Shown: in pieces, positions 55,165-64,000 of the stretch
Layout of the letters: the number at the start of each line of letters is the position of its first letter
How positions within the stretch are numbered: the stretch's first letter is position 1
NCBI GenBank assembly: GCA_015069575.1
Contig: SVIH01000005.1
Location: forward strand, 1 to 64,000
Direction of reading: 5' to 3'
Length of the DNA: 64,000 nucleotides
Source: Clostridiales bacterium
Lineage (GTDB): Bacteria > Bacillota > Clostridia > Christensenellales > QALW01
Translations under genes and position numbers: made by a program
Notes under the pieces: model-generated
Told to the model about the DNA's origin: nothing
What the model saw: the letters and a program-made list of their open reading frames with translations, nothing else
Databases searched by the model: none

Positions 55165-56271
55165 TAATCTTTATCCCTTTTACCTAAGTAGGCGCGAATA
55201 AACATATCCAGATCCCCATCCATAACTGCCTGAATATTTGCAGTTTCTGCATTAGTGCGGTGATCCTTTACCATATTATAAGGGTGGAAAACATAGGAAC
55301 GTATCTGACTTCCCCATTCGATTTTTTTAACATCACCGCGAAGTTCAAGTTCCTTTTCTTCCCTTTCCCTTTCCCTTAATTCAATTAACTTTGAACGAAG
55401 CATATTCATTGCAGTTTCCCTGTTCTGTATCTGTGAACGTTCCTGTTGGCACTGCACGATTATGCCTGTAGGTTTATGGATAATACGGATAGCAGATTCC
55501 GTTTTATTAATGTGCTGACCACCTGCGCCTGTTGAACGGCGTGTTTCAACCTCAATATCCTCAGGCGGAATTACAATTGTATTATCTTCTTCAATTTCAG
55601 GCATAACTTCTAAAGAAGAAAATGATGTATGTCTTCTTGCATTTGAATCAAATGGTGAAATTCGAACAAGACGATGAACACCTTTTTCTGCCTTTAAAAA
55701 TCCATATGCGTTCATTCCTTGTGCGCGAAAAGTAACGCTTTTTGTTCCTGCTTCATCGCCTGCAAGGTAATCTAAAACTTCTATACTGTAACCTGATTTT
55801 TCACAGTATCTGCGATACATTCTGAAAAGCATATCAGTCCAGTCCTGTGCTTCAGTTCCCCCCGCGCCTGCGTGAAGGGTTAAAATGGCATTATTTGAAT
55901 CATATTCACCTGTAAGCATTGTTTCAAGCTGAAGTTTTTCTATCTTTACTTCAAGTGTATCAAGTTCCTGCTTGACTTCTTCCTGAGTATCTTCATCTTC
56001 CATTTCAATGCCCAATTCAATCATTGCAAATATATCGTCAATGGCTTTATTAAATGAATCAAGTTCTTTTACCTTGGCTTCAAGGTCAGAAAGTTCCTTG
56101 TTCTTTTTTTGTGCCTTTTCAGGATTATTCCAGAAATCAGGCTCAGCCATTTCTTCGTTTAATTCTAATATTCTCTCTTTCATCCCTTCCGGGTCAAAGA
56201 GATTCACCTGCCAATTTGATATTTTCAGCAGCCTGATTTGCGCGTTGTTTTAATAAATCAAACTCTATCAA
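55164..56271 (-). CDS. prfB: Peptide chain release factor 2, made by programmed +1 frameshift
   Basis: 368 residues when the frameshift is counted. Translation starts at the TTG at 56271 (AAGGAG 9 bases upstream) and runs 25 codons to CTT TGA C (56199-56193). There +1 slippage skips 56196 and continues to the stop at 55164. The SPF anticodon motif, the GGQ motif in G-A-G-G-Q-H-I-N-K and the RF2 length agree. RF2 reads UGA and UAA. The in-frame TGA at 56194-56196 makes expression self-limiting. A GTG start at 56207 is an artefact of the shifted frame. Confidence 0.95.
56193..56213 (-). promoter_or_regulatory. prfB: prfB programmed frameshift site
   Basis: Minus-strand AGGTGA, five bases, then CTT TGA C. 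The stop-codon-induced slip is stimulated by this internal Shine-Dalgarno-like site, as in E. coli prfB. Confidence 0.9.
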
Positions 56272-56307
56272 ATTTATCATCTCCTTATTGGGCAAAATAC
56301 CCTTTTA

Positions 56308-59037
56308 TTATTTTCCGCAGCAGTTTTTATATTTTTTACCGCTTCCACATGGGCACGGATCATTTCTGCCGATTTTTTGTGTTTGCACTGCCCCTGCTTT
56401 TTTAGGCCTTTGGGGCTGATTTCCATTTGTACTTTCTCCTGTTACCTTAGGATTATTAACACGGATATTAAGTGTTGCATTAAATGCAAAACGAACTGCA
56501 TCTTCCTGAATAAGACGGTTCATTTCTTCAAACATATCAAAACCTTCAATGGTATATTCCTGAAGCGGATCCCTTTGCGCCATTGAACGAAGTGAAATAC
56601 CCTGCCTTAACTGATCCATCTGGTCGATGTGATCCATCCAGTGCATATCAACAGATTCTAAAAGTGCTAAACGCTCAAGATCTTTTATATCATATCCTGC
56701 CTTTTTAAAATCTTCAGCGCGTTTTTCGTATTTTTCTATAGAAAGTTCTTTAGCTTTTTCAATTATTTCTTTACGGGAAAGATCCTTAAATACGCTTGCT
56801 TTAACATCATTAGAAATACAAAGGCGTTTAAGTTCTTCAGTCATTCCTTTAAGGTTCCACTCATCTTTATCCTGATCAGCAGTAAATGCCTGAACAAGTC
56901 GTTCAATTACCCTGTTCTTCATTTCCTCAAGAGATAATGAAACATCTTCGCCTTCTAACACACGCCTGCGCTGTGAATAAATAGTTTCCCTTTGTGTATT
57001 CATAACGTCATCGTACTGTAAGACATTTTTACGGATAGAAAAGTTTCGGCTTTCAACACGTTTTTGAGCATTTTCAATAGTTTTTGAAAGCATACCTGCT
57101 TCTAAAGCCATATTTCCTTCCAATGCTTTTGATGCAAGCCCTTGTATTCTGTCGCCACCGAAAATTCGCATCAGATCATCTTCAAAGGAGATAAAGAAGC
57201 AACTTGCGCCAGGGTCACCCTGTCTGCCCGCGCGGCCCCTTAACTGATTATCAATACGCCTGCTTTCGTGGCGTTCAGTACCAATAATACAAAGGCCCCC
57301 TGCTTCAACTACCTTAATATGTTCAGCATCTGTTAAAGCCTTATACTTTAATAAAAGTTCTTTGTATTTTTCCCTTAAATCAAGAATTTCCTGATCATCA
57401 GTTTTTTGATGGCCTGTTGCAAGGTCAATTTTATAATCTTCATAGCCTTGACCTAAAAGGTCTTTTCTTGCCATAAAATCGGGGTTTCCGCCCAAAAGAA
57501 TATCTGTACCACGGCCTGCCATATTAGTAGCGATAGTTACTGCACCAAGCCTACCTGCCTGTGCAACAATCTCTGCTTCTTTTTTGTGATGCTTTGCGTT
57601 AAGAACTTCGTGCTTTACGCCTCTTTTTCTTAAAAGCGCGCTTACATATTCAGAAACTTCTACCGAAACTGTACCAACAAGCACCGGCTGACCCGTCTGA
57701 TGCCTTTGAACCACTTCATCAACAACGGCGTTAAACTTTTCCTTAATGCCTGAATAAATACGGTCATTAAGATCTTGCCTGATCATCGGTTTATTGGTTG
57801 GCACGCAAACAACATCAAGGGCATAAATTCCCTTAAATTCTTCTTCTTCTGTTTTTGCAGTACCGGTCATACCTGAAAGTTTTTTATACATTCTGAAAAA
57901 ATTCTGATATGTTATGGTTGCAAGAGTCTGATTTTCCCTTTCAATCTTAACATTTTCCTTGGCTTCGATTGCCTGATGCAAACCTTCAGAATACCTTCTT
58001 CCTTCTAATATACGCCCGGTAAACTCGTCAACGATTTTTACTTGTCCGTCGCTTACAACATAATCTCTGTCTCTTTTAAAAATAAAGTTTGCTTTAAGCG
58101 CCTGATTAACATGATGGGCGATTTCAGTATTTTCAGGATCAGAAAGATCTTGAATTCCAAGTGTCTTTTCAACTTTTTTAACACCTGTTTCAGTTAAAGC
58201 AACGGTTTTTGCTTTTTCGTCCAAAGTAAAATCGTGTTTTAATCGTTCTTTTTCATATTCTTCATCAGGAAGATCTAACTTTGATGCTTTTTCCTTTTCC
58301 TGTATGCCTGAAAATCCTTTAACTGCTTTATGGGCTAAAACATACATTTCAGAGGATTCCTGCCCTGCCCCTGAAATTATCAAAGGTGTTCTTGCTTCAT
58401 CAATCAAGATACTGTCAACTTCGTCAACTATGGCAAAATTCAATTCTCTTTGGCTTCGCTGTGCTTGATTTTTTGCCATATTATCTCTTAAATAATCAAA
58501 ACCAAACTCACTGTTGGTGCCGTAAGTAATATCGCTATTATATGCTGCCACCCTATCTTCATGCGCCATCATATTATAGATGTTACCAACAGATAATCCC
58601 AGAAAGTTAAAAAGTTTGCTCATCATTTCTGACTGATAGCCTGCAAGATACTCATTTACCGTTACAATATGCACGCCTTTACCTGAAATAGCATTAAGGT
58701 ATGCAGGCAAAGTAGCGGTAAGTGTTTTACCTTCGCCTGTTTTCATTTCAGCAATTCTGCCCTGATGCAAAACTATACCACCGATTAACTGAACATGGAA
58801 AGGTTTTTGACCTAATACACGCCAGGCTGCTTCCCTGATAACCGCAAATGCTTCAGGTAACAAATCATCAAGGGTCTCATTTTTACTATATCTATCTTTA
58901 AACTCTTGTGTTTTTTCTTTTAATTGCTCATCAGAAAGACTTTGCATTTCATTATCTAACGCTTCTATCTTTGCCGCAATTTTTTCAAGTTTCTTAAGTT
59001 GACTTTTGGTATTATCACCAAATCCGAAAAGCCCCAT
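56308..59037 (-). CDS. secA: Preprotein translocase ATPase SecA
   Basis: 909 residues. N-terminal DEAD motor with G-E-G-K-T-L-T in the Walker A, D-E-V-D-S-I-L-I-D-E-A in motif II, preprotein cross-linking domain, helical wing, and C-terminal SEC-C zinc motif C-P-C-G-S-G-K-K-Y-K-N-C-C. It drives Sec secretion at the membrane with SecYEG. Confidence 0.98.
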   Translation of the reverse strand: MGLFGFGDNTKSQLKKLEKIAAKIEALDNEMQSLSDEQLKEKTQEFKDRYSKNETLDDLLPEAFAVIREAAWRVLGQKPFHVQLIGGIVLHQGRIAEMKTGEGKTLTATLPAYLNAISGKGVHIVTVNEYLAGYQSEMMSKLFNFLGLSVGNIYNMMAHEDRVAAYNSDITYGTNSEFGFDYLRDNMAKNQAQRSQRELNFAIVDEVDSILIDEARTPLIISGAGQESSEMYVLAHKAVKGFSGIQEKEKASKLDLPDEEYEKERLKHDFTLDEKAKTVALTETGVKKVEKTLGIQDLSDPENTEIAHHVNQALKANFIFKRDRDYVVSDGQVKIVDEFTGRILEGRRYSEGLHQAIEAKENVKIERENQTLATITYQNFFRMYKKLSGMTGTAKTEEEEFKGIYALDVVCVPTNKPMIRQDLNDRIYSGIKEKFNAVVDEVVQRHQTGQPVLVGTVSVEVSEYVSALLRKRGVKHEVLNAKHHKKEAEIVAQAGRLGAVTIATNMAGRGTDILLGGNPDFMARKDLLGQGYEDYKIDLATGHQKTDDQEILDLREKYKELLLKYKALTDAEHIKVVEAGGLCIIGTERHESRRIDNQLRGRAGRQGDPGASCFFISFEDDLMRIFGGDRIQGLASKALEGNMALEAGMLSKTIENAQKRVESRNFSIRKNVLQYDDVMNTQRETIYSQRRRVLEGEDVSLSLEEMKNRVIERLVQAFTADQDKDEWNLKGMTEELKRLCISNDVKASVFKDLSRKEIIEKAKELSIEKYEKRAEDFKKAGYDIKDLERLALLESVDMHWMDHIDQMDQLRQGISLRSMAQRDPLQEYTIEGFDMFEEMNRLIQEDAVRFAFNATLNIRVNNPKVTGESTNGNQPQRPKKAGAVQTQKIGRNDPCPCGSGKKYKNCCGK

Positions 59038-59052
59038 TGAAATCTCCTTTAA

Positions 59053-60237
59053 TTATAACCCTAAATATTTTTTAATATCGTCTTTCCTGTCTGTCTTTTC
59101 CCAGTTAACATCAAGATCTTCCCTGCCCATATGTCCATAAGATGCCACAGGTTTATATATGGGTTTTCTTAAATCAAGTGTTTCAATAATTGCTGCAGGG
59201 CGCATATCAAAAAGTTCATTAACTGCCTGTGCAATTTTATCTTCACTAACTGCGCCTGTGCCGAATGTTTCAACTAAAACAGAAACAGGCTTTGCAACGC
59301 CGATTGCATAGGCAAGCTGAACTTCACATTTTTTAGCCGCACCTGATGCAACTATATTTTTAGCAATATACCTTGCAAAATATGCAGCACTTCTATCAAC
59401 TTTTGTAGGATCCTTACCTGAGAATGCGCCGCCGCCGTGACGGGAATATCCACCGTAAGTATCAACGATAATTTTTCGGCCTGTTAAACCGCTATCCCCC
59501 TGAGGACCGCCGATAACAAAACGGCCTGTAGGATTAATAAAGAATTTTGTGTTTTCATCAATCATACCACTGGGTACAATGGGTTTTACAACAAACTCAA
59601 CAATATCCTTGCGAAGTTGTTCCATTTCGATTTCAGGCGCATGCTGGCTTGAAACAACAATAGCGTCAACACGCTTTGGAATATCATTTTCGTATTCAAC
59701 AGTCACCTGAGTTTTACCATCAGGCCTTAAATATGGTAAAGTACCGTTTTTGCGAACTAAAGTTAACTGCTTTGCTAATTTATGTGCTAATGAAATAGGC
59801 AAAGGCATAAGTTCCTTTGTTTCATCACAGGCAAAACCAAATATAATTCCCTGATCGCCTGCGCCGGTTGAAAACTTTTCATCGTCTTCACCGTTTTTCT
59901 GCTCTAATGCGCTTGATACGCCCATAGATATATCAGGCGACTGCTTATCTAATGCAGTTAAAACACCGCAGGTGTTACCGTCAAAACCGTACTTTGCCCT
60001 GTCATAACCAATTTCAAGCACAGTATCCCTTGCGATTTTTTGAATATCTATCTGTGCAGTGGTTGTAATTTCACCCATAACAACAATCAAACCTGTTGTA
60101 CATGAAACTTCACAGGCAACACGCGCCATAGGATCCTGCTTTAATATTTCGTCAAGGACACTGTCAGAAATCTGATCGCAGATTTTATCAGGATGCCCCT
60201 CTGTAACAGATTCAGATGTAAAGAAATATTTTTTCAT
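59053..60237 (-). CDS. metK: S-adenosylmethionine synthetase
   Basis: 394 residues, the normal length. Characteristic G-H-P-D-K-I-C-D at 15-22, G-A-G-D-Q-G-I and [10 protein letters not shown]. Makes SAM from methionine and ATP. First gene of the long metK-to-tatD operon. Leader of about 45 bases has no room for a SAM riboswitch. Confidence 0.97.
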   Translation of the reverse strand: MKKYFFTSESVTEGHPDKICDQISDSVLDEILKQDPMARVACEVSCTTGLIVVMGEITTTAQIDIQKIARDTVLEIGYDRAKYGFDGNTCGVLTALDKQSPDISMGVSSALEQKNGEDDEKFSTGAGDQGIIFGFACDETKELMPLPISLAHKLAKQLTLVRKNGTLPYLRPDGKTQVTVEYENDIPKRVDAIVVSSQHAPEIEMEQLRKDIVEFVVKPIVPSGMIDENTKFFINPTGRFVIGGPQGDSGLTGRKIIVDTYGGYSRHGGGAFSGKDPTKVDRSAAYFARYIAKNIVASGAAKKCEVQLAYAIGVAKPVSVLVETFGTGAVSEDKIAQAVNELFDMRPAAIIETLDLRKPIYKPVASYGHMGREDLDVNWEKTDRKDDIKKYLGL

Positions 60238-60290
60238 ATGTAATGCCTCCTTTTAATAAGCACAATACCGCTATTTTATTATATTTATAT

Positions 60291-60319
60291 ATTATACAGT
60301 ATATTAAACTAAAAATCAA
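60291..60319 (-). promoter_or_regulatory. Sigma-A promoter of the metK operon
   Basis: Minus-strand TTGATT (60314-60319), 17 bases, TATAAT (60291-60296). Confidence 0.75.
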
Positions 60320-60481
60320 CTAAAATAGTGAACAGTTTTTTAGTAACATAATAACTTTTTTTAAAAGGATTTTTGGGCTTTTTTACCTTTTTTCGCCTAA
60401 AAACTAATAAAAATACGGTGAATGCAAAAATATTGTCGTGCGAAAGTTATGGAAAATTATGGTATTTTTACTTTATTTCTC

Positions 60482-60510
60482 TTGCCTTTTATTAGGATAA
60501 ATGGTAAAAT
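60482..60510 (+). promoter_or_regulatory. Sigma-A promoter of spo0A
   Basis: TTGCCT (60482-60487), 17 bases, TAAAAT (60505-60510). An AGGATAA resembling a sigma-H -35 lies inside it, but its -10 is at the wrong distance. Confidence 0.6.
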
Positions 60511-60567
60511 ATGTAAGTAATTTGAATAATAATTCAGCCATTTAGGGAAGAAAAGGAGAAAAAAACT

Positions 60568-61350
60568 ATGATTGAACAGGAAAAAACTAAAATTTTGGTC
60601 GTTGACGACAGCCAGGAGGTGAGAGAGAAATTAAGCAACATACTTAAAGAGATGCCCGAAGTTGATCTTATAGGCACCGCTGCCAACGGAATGTGCGCCA
60701 TTGATATGATTTCAAAGCAAAAACCCGACCTTGTACTTTTAGATATTATTATGCCTCAGCTTGATGGATTTGGAGTTATGGAATATTTAGTAGAACATAA
60801 TATTATGCCCGAAGTGATTGTTATATCCGCTTTAACACAGGAAAACTTTATATTCCGCGCATTAAATTTAGGCGCTAAATATTACATAGCAAAACCTTTT
60901 GAATCTGAAAATATTAAAAATCGTATTCGCGATGTAATTTCACTTAAAAAAGGAACTACCCCTTTAAATTTAAAACAGGATAATCGAGCAAGCACCTCGC
61001 TTGATGAAAAAATTTCCAGCGTGTTTATTTCAATAGGCATACCTGCGCACATCAAAGGCTATCATTTTTTACGCGAAGCCGTTAAAATGGTAGTTGAAAA
61101 TCCTGATTCCATTAATCGTATAACTAAGGAATTATATCCCGGTATTGCCCGCAAATTCACAACTTCATCAAGCAAGGTTGAAAGAGCTATCCGCCACGCA
61201 ATCGAAGTTGCATGGACAAGGGGTAAAATTGAAAACATCAATGAACTTTTTGGTTTTAAAGTTTATGGTAAAAATGATAAACCAACTAATGGCGAATTTA
61301 TAGCCTTAATTGCAGATAAACTTACTTTAGAAAATTTAGCGGCAAAATAA
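60568..61350 (+). CDS. spo0A: Sporulation master regulator Spo0A
   Basis: 260 residues. N-terminal receiver domain with phosphoacceptor Asp59 in V-L-L-D-I-I-M-P and the D-D pair at 13-14; C-terminal Spo0A effector domain (about 150-260) with the recognition helix K-V-E-R-A-I-R-H-A-I-E-V-A-W. It binds 0A boxes to start sporulation. spoIVB, often adjacent in Clostridia, is not. Strong evidence that the organism belongs to a spore-forming lineage. Confidence 0.96.
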   Translation: MIEQEKTKILVVDDSQEVREKLSNILKEMPEVDLIGTAANGMCAIDMISKQKPDLVLLDIIMPQLDGFGVMEYLVEHNIMPEVIVISALTQENFIFRALNLGAKYYIAKPFESENIKNRIRDVISLKKGTTPLNLKQDNRASTSLDEKISSVFISIGIPAHIKGYHFLREAVKMVVENPDSINRITKELYPGIARKFTTSSSKVERAIRHAIEVAWTRGKIENINELFGFKVYGKNDKPTNGEFIALIADKLTLENLAAK

Positions 61351-61366
61351 AAATTTTAACAAACGC

Positions 61367-61397
61367 AAAAAAAGGAAGGTAAAAACCTTCCTTTTTT
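61367..61397. terminator. Bidirectional terminator between spo0A and the PBP gene
   Basis: AAAAAAGGAAGG / CCTTCCTTTTTT with a TAAAAA loop and T-runs on both strands. Confidence 0.9.
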
Positions 61398-61398
61398 A

Positions 61399-64000
61399 TT
61401 ATGTTGGTGCAGTTTGATTACCGCTATGATCAACTTTACAACTGTTCATATTAACAACAGGCGTTCCTGCAACAGATACAAAGTATTGATAATAATTATA
61501 GTAAACATAATTAAACATACCTTTTTCAGGAATAAGAACAACTGTTTGCTTTTTACGTTTTTCCGTTGGGCAATTTTCAGTTGCAAGTGCCCCTGAATCA
61601 GAACATATTTCTACTGTTTTATGCATATCACAAGTTTGCATACTTCCAGGTGCGCCATAATCAGAATGAACTTGTGTACAAGCCTCTGAAGCAAGTTTAC
61701 CTGAAACTGAACAATAATTAACCATTTGTACTCCTATACTTTCAGGATCAACATCGCTGAATGCTTTATTTGGCAAACCTTTATGTATTGCATTCATAAC
61801 TGCAGCAAATAACGGGCCTGCAAACTGGCTTCCCTGTGCGCTTGACTGCAAGGGTTTATATGCATCAGAACCTATCCAAGAACAACAAGTATAATATCCT
61901 GTAAAGCCCGCAAAGAACACACCGCGTGATTCAGAGTTTGTACCTGTTTTACCATAAACCGTCTGCCCGGAAACTGCTACCCTGTTGGCAATACCGCTTG
62001 TTGCAACATCACGCATCATTGAGGCAACCTGCCATGCGGTACTTTCAGAAAATACTTTGCGTTTATCCTGTCCACCAAGCATATCAACAATAGTATTGCC
62101 ATTTTGGTCAACAACTTTGGTAAACGCTATAGGTTCAATATAAGTTCCAAGATTTGCTATGGCAGAAAAAGCGCCTGCCATTTCTAATGGTGTTATACCC
62201 GAACTGCCTAATGCAAGCCCTGAACCCGTTGCGCTTATATGTTCAGCATCAACGCCAAGATTTTTAAGGGTATTAACTGAATTTTCAATACCAACATCAT
62301 ATAAAAGCGCTTGTGCTGCCGAAGTATTAAGTGAGTTTACAAACGCCTTGCGCATAGTTACTTTACCTGAAAATGTACGGTTATTATTTAAAGGATAACC
62401 GTTAACTGAATCCCATCCGTTAATTTTGATTCCCTGATCATAATATACTGTACCTGTGCCTAATCCGTTTTCGATGGCAGGGGCATAAACGGCAATGGGT
62501 TTTATAGAAGAACCTACAGGCATTGTAGACTGATATGCCCTGTTAAACTGCAATGATCCTGTTGGTGCTTGCCTTCCGCCAACAAGTGCAACGATATATC
62601 CGTTATGATAATCAACTACCGCCACTGCCGCCTGCGGTTGTGTTAAACGAATAACCGTTCCATCAGGGTTTCTTCCTGCAACTGTATATGAATCTGATTC
62701 ATATCTCATTTTAGGATAGTTTTTAAAATCATATACTGCCTTTTCTGCGGCTTTTTGTTTATCGCCATCAATGGTAGTATATATTTTGTAACCTGATGTG
62801 CGGATTTCTTTTCTTATTTCGCTGCGATTTTTTGAATTATCTTCTAAATTTCTGTCTTCCAATATTTCGGAAACAACACTGTCAATAACATAATCAGTAA
62901 AATATATCATTCCCGTTTCTGTAGAATACGGTGAACTCTCTAATACCGTTAATTTGTCATTTCTTGCTGCCTGATATTTTTCTTCATCTATTAAACCGTT
63001 ATCGCGCATCTCATAAAGCACAAGATTTGTACGGTTATTTGTTCTTGCAGGATTGTTTCTTGAATAAAAATTAGTGCGTGGATTGTACCTTGACGGATTT
63101 TGTATCATACCGGCCAAACAAGCACATTCCCTTAATGTAAGCTGACTTAAATCTTTACCAAAATAGTCCTTTGCCGCTGTTTTTACGCCATAACAGGATC
63201 CGCCCATATAAATAGTGTTAAGATAGGCTTCTAAAATATCTTCTTTTGAATACTTGCGCTCAAGTTCAAGTGCCAAAGAAGCCTCCTGAATCTTGCGCTT
63301 ATATGTTTGTTCAAACGAAAGAATCGTATTTTTTATAAGTTGCTGTGTTATGGTTGAACCACCTTGCATAGAACCGCTTGTAAGGTTTGATAGCGCAACT
63401 GAAAATAATCGTTTGAAATCAATGCCCATATGGCGTTTAAACCTTACATCTTCAATGGCAATAACAGCGTTTTCAAGTTCATCAGGAATTTCTTCCAATT
63501 TTGCCCATTCGCGATTTTCCATATTGTAGTAGTTTACCAACAAATCGCCGTTAACATCCATTAAAACTGTCGCCTGATCCTGATCTTTAACTACGCCAAA
63601 ATCAAGTTCAGGAACTGTTTCAAGATAAGATTTGGACATTCCAAGTAAAAATCCTATACCTGAAATGCATATTATAAGCAAACAAACAAGGAACATTTTA
63701 AAAGTAACTATAAGCAAATTCACAAAATAATTGCTGTTACCTGTTTTTTCAGTAAAAAATCTTGATGTTTCTTCTATCTGCGCCCGTTTTTCATAGTAAA
63801 TTCTTTGTTTTTGTTCATTTGTTTTTTCAACTTGCTGTTTTCTTACAGAAGAAACATTATCAGTTTTCTGTATTCTTTCACGGACTACTTGCTGTTGTGG
63901 CCTTTTATTTACGCTAACTTGAAGATTACTTTGCCTTTGTTCTCTACGGCGTTTAATTTCTTCAAGTTCTTCTTTTGTCCTTTGTGGTCTTTTTTGTGTT
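61399..64000 (-). CDS. ponA: Class A penicillin-binding protein (PBP1a type), 5' end cut
   Basis: At least 867 codons, open to the right edge, so the true start is not in the window. From N to C: a Gln/Lys/Arg-rich cytoplasmic stretch of at least 90 residues, one transmembrane helix (coded around 63640-63720), the GT51 glycosyltransferase (E-D-V-R-F-K-R-H, G-G-S-T-I-T-Q-Q-L) and the transpeptidase with S-S-I-K, S-L-N and K-T-G-T. Its C-terminus ends in a short Cys-containing tail. The frame reads through a GTG at 63723, which is not the start. Polymerises and cross-links peptidoglycan. Confidence 0.93.
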   Translation of the reverse strand, partial: TQKRPQRTKEELEEIKRRREQRQSNLQVSVNKRPQQQVVRERIQKTDNVSSVRKQQVEKTNEQKQRIYYEKRAQIEETSRFFTEKTGNSNYFVNLLIVTFKMFLVCLLIICISGIGFLLGMSKSYLETVPELDFGVVKDQDQATVLMDVNGDLLVNYYNMENREWAKLEEIPDELENAVIAIEDVRFKRHMGIDFKRLFSVALSNLTSGSMQGGSTITQQLIKNTILSFEQTYKRKIQEASLALELERKYSKEDILEAYLNTIYMGGSCYGVKTAAKDYFGKDLSQLTLRECACLAGMIQNPSRYNPRTNFYSRNNPARTNNRTNLVLYEMRDNGLIDEEKYQAARNDKLTVLESSPYSTETGMIYFTDYVIDSVVSEILEDRNLEDNSKNRSEIRKEIRTSGYKIYTTIDGDKQKAAEKAVYDFKNYPKMRYESDSYTVAGRNPDGTVIRLTQPQAAVAVVDYHNGYIVALVGGRQAPTGSLQFNRAYQSTMPVGSSIKPIAVYAPAIENGLGTGTVYYDQGIKINGWDSVNGYPLNNNRTFSGKVTMRKAFVNSLNTSAAQALLYDVGIENSVNTLKNLGVDAEHISATGSGLALGSSGITPLEMAGAFSAIANLGTYIEPIAFTKVVDQNGNTIVDMLGGQDKRKVFSESTAWQVASMMRDVATSGIANRVAVSGQTVYGKTGTNSESRGVFFAGFTGYYTCCSWIGSDAYKPLQSSAQGSQFAGPLFAAVMNAIHKGLPNKAFSDVDPESIGVQMVNYCSVSGKLASEACTQVHSDYGAPGSMQTCDMHKTVEICSDSGALATENCPTEKRKKQTVVLIPEKGMFNYVYYNYYQYFVSVAGTPVVNMNSCKVDHSGNQTAPT

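Larger units (their letters stand above)
60238..60567. other. 330-base divergent region metK/spo0A
   Basis: Contains the two promoters listed. Bases 60320-60480 are AT-rich with no ORF. A TGTCG at 60434 is only a weak match to a Spo0A box. Confidence 0.6.

Noticed and set aside
55164..56207. prfB starting at GTG 56207
   Set aside because: The codons are out of frame with the true leader; the frameshift site explains the apparent start.
60238..60319. SAM riboswitch before metK
   Set aside because: The promoter leaves a leader of only about 45 bases, too short for any SAM aptamer with an expression platform.
61399..63723. PBP gene starting at GTG 63723
   Set aside because: The frame stays open to the window edge and the GTG falls beside the transmembrane segment without a ribosome site.

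Overview
The window looks like chromosomal DNA of a low-GC, anaerobic, endospore-forming member of the Clostridia (Firmicutes). The evidence is AT-rich DNA, strong AGGAGG-type ribosome binding sites and sigma-A promoters with 16-17 base spacers, and a gene set typical of that group. The set includes spo0A, a YlmC/YmxH sporulation protein, a SleB-like cortex hydrolase, hprK, recD2, cdaA-cdaR, an Hnd-type electron-bifurcating [FeFe]-hydrogenase operon and a GyrB-GyrA pair. I cannot name a genus from the sequence alone. Most genes lie on the minus strand.

Layout. 1-122: the 3' end of an IS3-family insertion sequence runs in from the left edge. 197-7845: a zinc-ribbon protein, the dut / membrane protein / recD2 operon, the tightly overlapping yjjG-sfsA-DUF5685-J-domain operon, a DUF1836 regulator and a small membrane protein. 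7861-12314: gyrA and gyrB. 12584-14788: a small Cys/Asn-rich protein behind a sigma-K-like promoter, then a GH5-like glycosidase. 14814-19834: a string of housekeeping genes (short-chain dehydrogenase, maf, ROK kinase, hprK, Cof-type HAD, ylmC, ttcA-like). 19885-28636: a large DUF5060/DUF4038 glycosidase lipoprotein, a TPR membrane protein, prs, uraA, a divergent trmB and an FAD protein. 28743-33759: an orphan sugar-binding lipoprotein, queT under a preQ1 riboswitch, and a zinc uptake operon headed by its Fur-family regulator. 33927-37736: cdaA-cdaR and a leaderless DUF4038 paralogue. 37844-40736: a SleB-like hydrolase and a small accessory patch (RHH protein, XRE repressor, SLOG protein) with paired palindromic operators. 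40735-41044: a repeat-rich gap with a REP-like palindrome and a 157-base element with inverted-repeat ends. 41041-49215: the hnd hydrogenase operon with an embedded six-gene sensory module. 49548-50607: two small exported proteins that look like distant tandem paralogues. 50640-60237: a seven-gene operon metK-secA-prfB-DUF1461-tsaD-metG-tatD, with the programmed frameshift in prfB intact. 60568-64000: spo0A, and a class A penicillin-binding protein that runs off the right edge.

The genes suggest a saccharolytic fermenter. Plant or host glycans would be cut by DUF4038 and GH5-like enzymes, sugar enters glycolysis through a ROK kinase under HprK control, and reducing power leaves as H2 through HndABCD. 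The items most worth a second look are the regulatory module inside the hydrogenase operon, the 157-base structured element abutting the hndD stop codon, the XRE/SLOG operator pair, the sigma-K-like Cys-rich gene, the TrmB with an altered catalytic motif, and the tandem exported paralogues. No CRISPR array, tRNA or rRNA gene was seen.
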